From NCBI GenBank assembly GCA_950022295.1, contig OX465597.1, positions 255,131,016-255,195,015 of the forward strand: 64,000 nt of DNA, given 5' to 3'. Both the position numbers and the translations under genes were made by a program. Positions 49,627 through 58,910 of the stretch are shown piece after piece. A model generated the notes under the pieces. The model was given only the letters and a program-made list of their open reading frames with translations, was not told where the DNA came from and did not search any database. Numbering within the stretch: the stretch's first letter is position 1; every line of letters begins with the position of its first letter. This stretch comes from Bromus sterilis (taxonomy: Eukaryota; Streptophyta; Magnoliopsida; Poales; Poaceae).

Positions 49627-52600
49627 AAGGAAGCCTTCAATAAATGATTCATGTGCTTTGACAACTGGTATCCAACATCAAGTTTGATAAACAGGTAGAA
49701 AATACATCAATATTTCCGTTGTTGTAAATATGCATCATCTTCTCGTACTGCCTCTCCTTTTGCCTAGGGACTTGATTCATACCTAGTGCAGGCTAGCACG
49801 AATCAGTGGATGGACATGGATGTGGCATGGCTTATCCTTCATCTTCTCGTACTGCCTCTCCTTTTGCCCCAACCCAAGAATGCAACATTACTGCATAGGG
49901 AGCAAACCAGCTATTATACTTTAACTAAAAATATGAAATATTAATTTACACTATCTATTCTATTTAGCATAACTGGATGATGTAGAGGAGACTGAATGAA
50001 AATTCTAAATTTATGTACACAAGTTTCAATAACTCAATTTGTGCAGGAAGTAAAATAATCGAGCTATTGGTAATGGGTGGTTCAGAGAACGCCAAACAGC
50101 TTGATAATGTAGAATAATCTATCGATTTCACTATAATTTCCATCAGCCCAATTACGAGCTTGATATGCTGAGATGTAGATAACTCCAAATAGCTTTATGC
50201 TCAAGCAAAAGTTTGATGACATCCACCGTGATATGCTCCTGCGTATTAGTAACCTTTCACCGTTATCAAACACATCACACACGAGATGAACCATTCGTGG
50301 AGGTGGCTTAATGATGTGCTACCAAAACTAAACCTAAGCAAGAATTAGACAGTACTTGATTCCATCAACTTAAAATGTTCACACAAGGTCCTGGTCCTAT
50401 CAAATCACAGCCAATAAGAGAATTGAACACCATAGTCTAAACCCTGTGTCAACTGAAGACATAGCAGGATACATTCAGTCAGCATGTTTAAACAACAGTT
50501 CCATAGACTAAACCATCAATAATAAAGATGTACCCATGTGCTCCAAGAACAAGATCTAGAGAGAGATGATGCTTAGAGACGTTGCAGAAGGAAGGAGGGG
50601 AAGCTACATGTGTTGTACAAAACTGCTGATATGCAAGCGGTCATGATGGCGTGCCACAGGAAGTTCTAAGAGTGCTCCAAACACCTACAAAACAGAAAAA
50701 CATAGAACTTCATTAGATGAACCATTCAATTTGAGTATCTGAAAAATTTAACACAAACTCTTGGAAGGTCCCTACTCTACTCAGCATGTAAAATATGACA
50801 GCAAATAATAACAAAAAGATTATACTTTCCTCTATAAGAAATTAACTTCAAATATATGTTTTGCTTGAATCTAATATAGCTAATGGATATCCAAGTTGTG
50901 TCGATAAAACTATCACATTCCCATGGCATCTCTTGCTTTGAAACTTGTATAATATACAAGTGGAAGTTCTGCTCTATCATCCATGAATTTGGAACAATTT
51001 TAGCTCAAAGTGGGAAACCTATGTTATTTAGATTTTAAAAAACCACCATTTTGCTTCAGAACCCATAAGATCATGAAATGTTAGGAGAAAGACTGAATAA
51101 CTGTAAAAAGTGCATGTCTTTAGTGTTTTAGTGTTTCATTTTGATATAGCTGAAACTTAAGTGCTTAGCATACTCTTGTTTACAGAACTCGTATATCATT
51201 TCCAAAAGGAAAGCTAAGAATGAACTACACAAAATTGTAATTGGGAAAGTAGGAAAATTAAATCGTATACTCTGAACCATATTGCAGAAATAGAAGCATG
51301 AAGCACATTTCATTGAGATTTCAACATAAGTGAACATTTATTTTTGTTGAGCCTGCTATCTGTATATTGAAGAGCATGGATAAGACAAGACAAAAATTTA
51401 GAAAATATATGCAAATTCATATATATTATATTACGATTCTAAAATCCCATATAAATGTGTTGGCGGACTTGTCCATTAGGGCCATGTATTCTCATATTCC
51501 AAGGAATATGAAATTCATAAAAACAATGGGGACATAGATGGGGACTTTCTTTAAGGAAAATCAAGTATGTGACATATAGCATCGAGCATGATGCTTTGGA
51601 CAATGATATAAGCAGACATTTATAAAATCTAAATGCTTATTGAGCCAGAGATAGTAATATTTACCTCATCAATTGCTTATGTCACGATGCACATCATGTA
51701 TTCCTTGAAAGGGCACACCACAACACGTACACTACCAAATTAATCTAGAGCCCAAAACACCACTAGGAAAATTGGAAAACAAAATTGCAGGTTATCATGG
51801 AAAAATGAGGAAGGAGGAAGAAACTAACATGTGCTGGAGTCTCCTCCACAAACAAAGAGCTTTCTCCTCCTGGTGGCTTGTCAGTGGCTCCCTAGCCACC
51901 TATGTATCACAACCAAATCATAATTGCAGTACTACTTTGCAAAACAGAAAAACTAATATATATTGGAATGATTAGCATGGACAATAAACCTCATTATGTA
52001 GAAACATGATTAAATATAAAAAATCACCTGAATGTATTAAAAAGTTGTAGTTCTTGCAGTCTGATGACTGGAATTTTGTAAAAATTGAACAAAGTGGGGC
52101 GAACAAATAAATTCAGTTGTGACCATAAGAACTCTAATTAAAATCGATCTAGATTGACTAATGGTTGACAATAATTGTCTCCTATTACTTGAGCAAGACC
52201 TGAATGTAGGCAGACCTGAATCCTTGCTTCTGCTGCTCTGGTCCATGCATGACCTCTCCCTTCCCTTTCCTGACTTGGGGGCGCAAGGTAAGGGTGGACA
52301 TTTTGTCCTGGAGCCAATGAATTATTTGGGAAAAAACATAGATCACATAGTCACACGAGGAAGGGAGGAAAAAATAACTCGCCTCCACGGCTGCTTGCTA
52401 CTCCCTTCCTCAACAACTTGAAGTTGTAGGCAGAAGAATCAAGCAAACAACAAGCTTTAATAATTAGTAAGACCTCAATTGCTTAAGACTGTTTTGATTG
52501 CAGCCGGAAGACAAAGACTAGTTACCTGCAAACTGCAACTATGTGGTTGTATATCGGCCGTGGCGGTCGGGATGCGAGCATGGCAGACCTACAGCCAGTC

Positions 52601-53075
52601 AACAACAAAGACTTGCTTCAATTGTTCTGTCCCGTCGAAGAAATCCTTCAATACTTGCTTCAATTGTCCTGTCTCGTAGAAGAATTTCTTCAATTCTTTG
52701 AAGATAGAACCATACAGTATAAAAATTCCAAATGACCGTGGATTAACAAAATCTGAACCAATTCATACACCATAAATTCAGGCCATATACATTAAGTTTC
52801 TACTACAAAAAATTACAGCTACAAACATATCAAGTATTACACCTCAAGAATGAAATACTTGTAAGAGAAATCACACAGAACAAATAAAGAACAAACCTCT
52901 AGTTGGAAACATTGCATGCTTTTTTGAGTCCAAGTATGCAAGAAATAACCGCTTGAATTACAAATATGCCTCTAAAATTCATATATGTACAGAGTGTAAG
53001 AGGTCATATTCTTGGAGCAGGAGCAATGAGAAAGAGAAGAGGTTTGGAGAAGGAAAAGGAAAGGAAGGGGCTTAC

Positions 53076-53560
53076 CTTGGAGGCCGCTCTAGTTGGTGGT
53101 TGCGCTGGTCCTCCTCGCATCCGTCGCACTGGTCCTCCTCGCTGTCGCTGTTGGTGCAGGCAGGTCCTCCTCACTGTCGCTGTTGGTGCGGGCTGGGAGG
53201 TGGCGACGCACTGGAGGTGAAGGCGTCGCCCTCCTTGTCCCATCCCTGGCCTCACTCGTCGTCCCACCACCCCCTCTCCTTCCTCCTCTCTGACGCCGGC
53301 GCCGGCACCGCCTCCTTCCTGGTCGTCCATGACGGCCCCTGCGGGCGGTTCAGAGTGAGAAAGAGATATGAGAGAGAGGAAGATGAAGAGAAGAAGGTGG
53401 AGAGGAGGAAGAAGAAGCACTGTGGCATGGGGCTGACCTGCACGGGCACATGCGGCGGCTCGCCAACAGGGGTGCGGCGGCTGGAGAGTGGAGACGAGCG
53501 GGAGAGGAGGAATCGGCGCGGGCTAGGTTTCACCGCGGGCTGAGAACGAGCAAATATATA
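53076..53560 (-). pseudogene. Gene 5' end carried by the Helitron: promoter, 5' UTR with intron, first exon
   Basis: On minus, a TATATAT box (53554-53560) is followed by a GC-rich leader with AAACCTAGCCC. A UTR intron with GT/AG ends follows (53436 down to 53339). ATG is at 53330, and an 85-codon open exon ends at 53076 before a GTAAG donor. The product begins MDDQEGGGAGAGV and becomes Arg/Gln/Pro-rich. I do not recognise it. Possible downstream exons on the same strand with AG/GT borders are 52588-52526 (63 nt) and 52307-52216 (92 nt). This looks like a captured host gene fragment; a chance GC-rich block is the alternative. Confidence 0.45.
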
Positions 53561-53680
53561 TGACCATCAGAAACGATCTAACGACTACCAGCGATTCACC
53601 AGCGGATCCAACGGCCAGCGAAGAGTGCCCCTCGAGGAGCTCTGTGAGGCCTCGTTGGCAAGGGTCTTTTATGAGTTAAA

Positions 53681-53883
53681 TAGAGTGTAAACCTTTATGT
53701 CCAATTATTTTGGGATGTCCTTTTCTCTGCACCATTGGTGCTATCATTGACATGAAAGAGGGGAATATAAAATTTCAGTTCCCTCTCAAAAATGGGATGG
53801 AACACTTCCCTAGAAATGAAATCAAGTTACCTTTTGAGTCTGTTACACGGGCTAGCTATTCTCTTTCTCTTGATAAAACTTGA
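53681..53883 (+). pseudogene. G2 protease, 3' portion
   Basis: The protease frame continues from the first base after the Helitron with LCPIILGCPFL, the ILGRPFL-type motif of this family (Arg here is Cys). It ends at TGA 53881-53883. Removal of the insertion leaves the frame in phase, confirming an exact insertion. Confidence 0.8.
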
Positions 53884-54597
53884 TTCTTATTTTGCCTTAT
53901 GCCTAGCTTAAAGGCGTAAAAGAAAGCGCTTGTTGGGAGGCAACCCAAGATGTTTTTACTTCTATTTTTAGTGGTCTTTATGATTGTTACTACTGTAGCA
54001 ACATCATTGTATCTTTATTTTCAAGCTTTGTGCCAAGTTATAGCCTCATATGACAAGGGAAGTGAAAGTTGTGACATGCTGTCCAGAAAACAGATTCTGT
54101 CTTCGTGATGGGAAAAATCGGATAAAATCACCAGTTTATCTTTTTGAGCTGAATTGTGTACACAACGTGCTCTATACAATCACGAAACTTTCTTATGTTC
54201 TAAGTTTTTTTATTTGAGTTGCAGAAGTACCCCTATAAAATTCTTTACTACCTGCGGTTCTGTTTTTCATAGATTCTTCCATGTTTTGTCTCTCCTAACT
54301 TTTGCAAACCTTAAGCTTGCTTTTTCTTTTCAAAAACCTTTTTGGAAATCTCGAGAAATAGTATCTCTTCAAGAATATCTTTATATATAGTGGGGAAAAT
54401 TATTTATTAAGGGTACTAACCTCTCTAAGCAGCTTATGATTAGTTATGTATGAAGCGAGTTTTCAAGTGTGCGATGGAAGTTGATGAAAGAAGATTCGGG
54501 AGTGTCAAGCCCTCAAGCTTGGGGATGCCCCCATGCGTCCCCAATAAATATTCAAGGATACTCAAGCGTCTAAGCTTGGGGATGCCTGTGGGCACCC
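53884..54597 (+). other. G2 3' untranslated region
   Basis: This stretch is non-coding. GCGCTTGTTGGGAGGCAACC lies near its start. AAGCTTGGGGATGCC occurs twice near its end (about 54516 and 54573), a likely polypurine-region duplication. Small frames (54154-54390, 54450-54662) have no recognisable product. Confidence 0.55.
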
Positions 54598-57574
54598 CGG
54601 ACTATATGTCCGCAGCGACCAGCTGTGCATACTCCCATGCTCCCATGATCAGTGTCGCATGACGCACAAATCGACAAGGAATACATCAGATCACATTTTC
54701 ATACAATACCGAATACAAAGTCATACAATAACATAGTATTACATGGCCTCATCGGGCTCAAATAGCAGCGGAATAAGCAAAAGCATCAAAGTTAGCAGCG
54801 ACATAATCCACAAGGTAGTCCAGAGCATAGAACGTCCTAGTAATCGTCAGTTGCATCATCGTCAAATACCTGCTCCTCCAAGACTGGCCGATTGAACAAC
54901 CAGGGACAAAGCCGTGAGTACATACAAAGTACTCGCAAACCACCTAAAGAAAGAAACAAAGTTTTGCATACGAAAATAATGGGATGGCTATATGGTGGAG
55001 TTTTTCATAGGGATTTCCTATCTACTCAGGATTATTATTAAGTTGGCAAAGTTTTAAACTTTGCAAATTTTATTTCCCACAATGAATTTGGATAAGTCAA
55101 GTACAACCAACAATATCAACATCATCATCGCGAACCATAAACTCAGTACCGGGTTTTCTCATCTATTCCCCATAAAGGGTGGCCTCACTAGCTTTCCATG
55201 ACCGTCGACTCCGGCTACTCGAATAGATTTACACTTTGCAGAGGTTGTACACTTTACCCACCGCATTCTATACATCCGCCGTGTGTCCCCGCCGTACCAT
55301 ATAGGATGATGTATGACTATCCATGTTGTTATGTAATGCTAAGTACTAGAGCTGAGTGATGGTCTCGACAGAATGCCGGGATCATCGGGGTTCTACTTAG
55401 TCTTTCCCAATTAGGTAGGATATGGGGTGGTGTGGAGTTTTCCTAATACAACTAATACAATCCCAAACCATAAGAATATAATACTAGCATTATACAATAT
55501 AAGTGATACAAAGAAAAGTAAAAAGGGTAATGAAGAGTTTGGGTTTTGACGGTGGCTTGCCTTCGTCGCGGTGGTCTCCTCGTCAGTCTCGGGGGCAGCT
55601 TGGAGGTAGTCTTGTCCTATAGGGTCAATCGTCTCGTCTACACGTTGCAAAACAAGGAATTCACAATATTACAACGGGGGCAATAGCAAGCACAAAATTA
55701 CTCAATTTTTCAAATAAAAACACAAGAAACAAAGAACAAAACAATTCTCAAGGTTTTCTGTTTATTAAAATTTAATTTTTTTACATCATCTCACCAAGGT
55801 TAAATTTTCTAACAAGGCGTTAGGATTATTACAACAAGATTATATTAAAACAAATCTTAACTTAAGCAATATTTTTCACTCAATTTATTCACTAACTTCT
55901 TTTTAAATAATTTTATTTTGAGTAACTAAGTTCATAGCAATATCCTACTAACCAAAGGCTATTTTAATAAAGTGCTAATAATTTAATAACACTAACAAAC
56001 AATTTAAGAAAATTTAATTAGCATTCAAAATAATAATAAAAGGTCACAAATTTAATTAAGAAAAAAAAAATTCTACACATGCAGAAAAATAAAGCATAAT
56101 TCTATGAACATTACAAAATTTATTAAATATAATTCTGAGCTATGGTTATTTTTCTAAAAAAATTTAAGTTCTGCAGATCTAAAACAAAAGACAAAGGGCT
56201 CAGCAGGCCGGCCCGGTCTATCTTGCTCCCACGGTTGCTTCTTTTCAGTGGGCCGCATTCGGGCATAGTGCAGCGGCTCTATTAAGTTCTTTTTTTAAAC
56301 GAAGGGGTACCGGCCTTCCCTGGACGTCGGATCTTCCCTGATCTGAGGGTGGGAGGCCATCTTCTCCATCGGGCCTGGCCGGCTCGGCCTGGGCACCGTC
56401 CATGGAGGTCAGGGAACGTGGGGGGCTCACCGGAGGCCCTCCGGGCAGCGGCGACCGACGTGGAGGGGCGGCAGGGGTGCGGAACTCCGGTGGGGTTCCG
56501 TTTTTGGCAAAAACGGGGAGCGGAAACGTCGGGGTGGAGGTCGGGCTCGGGATAGACGGGGGCGGCTGTGGCTCCTCCGGGCACTCCTCGCCGGTGACTC
56601 CTTGCCGGCGTGGCTTCAGCGTGGGAGAGTCGGCTCGCCGGCCGGCCCTCACGCCTCACTTCTCTTCTCCTTCCTCCTTTCCTTCCTCCTCTTCCTCCCT
56701 TCTTCTTCCTTCTTTTCCTATCGGTCTCTTCTTCTCTTCTGTTCTGGACGCTAGGTGAGGTGGTGCGAGGGATGTGGGGGGCTGGGCGCTGGTGGGTTGA
56801 GTGAGGGATGAGGCTGGGGGGAGTACCCCTTTTATAGCGTGGAGAGGCGGTGTGGCTAGGCGGGAACGGCTCAAGAGGGGAGCAGGGGCGCGTCGGGCAA
56901 TCCGTGGCCTCAACGGCCACTGGGCGAGGAGGGTGGTGAGGGCTGGCGTCAGCCGTGTGACATCATGGCGGGCTCCGCGGGCTGACGTCAGGGTGGGGTT
57001 GTGTGGCTGCCAGGTGGGGTCATGTTGCAAGGTGGACAGGAGAGAGAGAGAGAGTGGCGCAGAATAGAGAGAAAGACAGATGGGCTTCGGCCCAGGTAGT
57101 CTAGGTTTTTTTTAACAAATTTAACTGGTTTTGCTAAAATTTATACCTCTGGTTTGGTTTAAATTTGAAACAAAATTTCAAATTCAAACCTCCAAAATAA
57201 TTTATAAAACTCCTGGAGTAACATCCTAATTTATTTAGAATTTTTAGAGAATTTTTTTATTATGTTTATAATATTATTACTATTATAGTAATAGTAATAA
57301 ATCATTTAGCCCTTTTTAAAACTTTTAATTAAATACTTTCTGCTATAGAGGGATTTTTAGTTATTTAAGCAATGAATTTCTGTGATGTCCAAGGTTTATT
57401 TAGAACTATATTTATTGATCCTAATTTCCTATGGTGGTAAAAAGTGTGGCTATTATAATATAAGTGGAGTGCTAAACATTTTTTTATTGGTTAATTACTT
57501 TTGTTTTTAGCAAGACACTGGAATAACAAAGCAAGGCATTAGCACAAGACAAGAAGATAACAAGCATGACATAG
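54598..57574 (-). repeat. LTR-like sequence of an unresolved minus-oriented gypsy element
   Basis: Composition and motifs match grass gypsy LTRs read on minus. A conserved LTR core is at 55201-55250, a GAGTAC/GTACTC stem-loop near 54915-54945, an AT-rich middle, a GC-rich leader block (56240-56760) and a TATA box. The exact start could not be fixed (54598-54660), and the right side is interrupted by B at 57575. The minus frames at 56245-56652 and 56282-56920 are overlapping GC-rich leader frames without domains. Confidence 0.55.
56830..56836 (-). promoter_or_regulatory. TATA box of the 54.6-57.6 kb LTR
   Basis: The minus strand reads CGCTATAAAAGGGG, followed by a C-rich leader, giving a strong LTR promoter match reading leftward. 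Confidence 0.65.
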
Positions 57575-58840
57575 TGTAAGAGCAAGTTTTGCCCCCGAAG
57601 GTTTTGGACATTGTTAGACAAAGCAGAAGTGGAACTAATATTGTTTTCGAGTATAAACAGATACTTAGGTTCCGAAAGAATGGAGTTTGCAAGTAGAAGG
57701 TCGAAGGACAACTCGCTGCAGTGAAGCTGCAGTTATCTACCGAAACCTTTGAAGGAAGATGACCCCTAAAAATGTCGTCGAAGAAAAAGTATCTCTCGAG
57801 CAAAAGCGAAACGAGGAGAAAGCTGAAGCTGGTCAAAGACTTAGTCTTTTTGCTAGTTTCTCTTTATTTCTTGAGTCGTAGGAAAAACCGTACTATCAAG
57901 AGGGGTTTGCTAGTTGAGATCTTTGTCGAAGTGAATTTGCTCTGCTCAACCAAAACCCACAAAAGCCTACCGAGAGAAATCTCACCGAGTCGAACGAATA
58001 GCTCGAAGGCAAAGTCATTGCACTTCGTGCCTTCGAGAGAGAACTCGTTCGGTGAGTCAGCTTACTTGTTCCTCAAGTAAAGTTGCGCAGTGATTGGAAT
58101 CCGACCGTTGTGGACACGCGTCAAGCGGTTACATCGGGTCACTTCAGTCATTTTACCCTTCGGGATCGCCAACTATAAATACCCCGCACCTACCCACCAT
58201 TTCGGGTAGGCTGCTCCACTGAAGATTCTAAGACAGAATTCTAAGAGCATCCCAAGAGAGATTCATCGAGAGAAAACCAAAATCCCAAGTCTGAGTTGAG
58301 TTGAGCAATTCACTATGACTTAGGTTGAGATTAGCCGATCTTTTTATCTTGGAGAACTGCAAGTCTCCTAGACGGTTAGGCGTCGCCTGTCAAGCAGTCG
58401 AAGAGAAATTGTCACTGCTGAAGGAAGTTTGTAAAGGTCTCGGAGATGTCCTGAATCATCTACCACGAGTGAAAACTGGACAAGCTCGAGGAGTTTGTTG
58501 CAGTGGAGAATAGGACGGAGAGAGTTTTGCTCCAGGTGTTCAATCACCAGTCCCTCCAACCAGACGTAGCACTTTGTAGAGTGTGAACTGGTTTACCAAA
58601 CATCGCTGTGTCAGGCTCGTTTTCCTTCTAGCATTTACTTCAAGTATTTTCTCGTAGCCTGTTTGTCTTCGATGTTTTCCTTCGCTCCAAATCCTTTCGA
58701 GCCTTGCATTACTTTCGATACTATATTTCCTTCGAGATGTCTTTAGTCCTACGATGTTTACATGATTTCCTTCTAAGTTCCTTAGAATTTTTAGAAGTGA
58801 TCATTCACCCCCTCCCCCTCTGATCATTCTTGAGCTTTCA
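57575..58840 (+). repeat. B 5' LTR (1266 bp)
   Basis: It starts TGTAAGAGCAAGTTTTGCCC and ends GAGCTTTCA. A TATA box TATAAATA is at 58174-58181, after CGGGATCGCC as in A1. The small frame 57772-58080 lies in U3 and is not regarded as a gene. Confidence 0.9.
58174..58181 (+). promoter_or_regulatory. TATA box of the B LTR promoter
   Basis: TATAAATA is conserved in position and context with A1 (10972-10979). Confidence 0.65.
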
Positions 58841-58842
58841 AT

Positions 58843-58854
58843 TGGTATCAGAGC
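58843..58854 (+). promoter_or_regulatory. B primer-binding site
   Basis: A perfect TGGTATCAGAGC lies two bases after the LTR end, complementary to initiator Met tRNA. Confidence 0.88.
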
Positions 58855-58910
58855 TAGGCACTCCCTACGCTCTGCGTATTTTGGTCTAACAACCTGGAGT
58901 GTTGTCAAGG

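Larger units (their letters stand above)
47128..53680 (-). mobile_element. Non-autonomous Helitron (6.55 kb) with gene-like cargo
   Basis: The left end, read on minus, is a hairpin (GCGCCATTTGGCGC with one or two further pairs), then CGGGTCAT, then CTAG, followed by host T. This is the canonical Helitron 3' end. The insertion separates A and T of G2 without target duplication, and G2 coding resumes in phase at 53681. The 5' end on minus reads TTTAACTC where TC is expected, so its first base pair may be mutated. No Rep/helicase coding is visible. The interior carries GC-rich gene-like blocks near 49440-49620 and 53076-53560. The remainder (47160-49360, 49630-52200) is AT-rich with no supported gene. 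Confidence 0.8.
43482..54597 (+). mobile_element. G2: Athila-like Ty3/gypsy element, gag-protease only
   Basis: The 5' LTR begins TGATACGTCTC, the primer site is the TGGCG(C/T)CGTTGCCGGG type, and gag plus protease follow. The protease frame is interrupted by a Helitron and resumes at 53681. It ends at 53883 with no RT, RNase H or integrase after it. A GCGCTTGTTGGGAGGCAACC motif (53926-53945), common after pol in such Triticeae elements, comes directly next. The 3' LTR is not seen before other LTR sequence begins near 54598. The right limit is approximate. Confidence 0.75.

Noticed and set aside
53926..53945. Possible riboswitch or small RNA at GCGCTTGTTGGGAGGCAACC
   Set aside because: This is a recurrent phrase downstream of coding regions in Triticeae gypsy elements, with no independent evidence of a structured RNA.
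56245..56920. Minus frames of 135 and 212 codons rich in Pro, Arg and Ser
   Set aside because: Two overlapping frames in a GC-rich LTR leader just downstream of a TATA box, with no domain.
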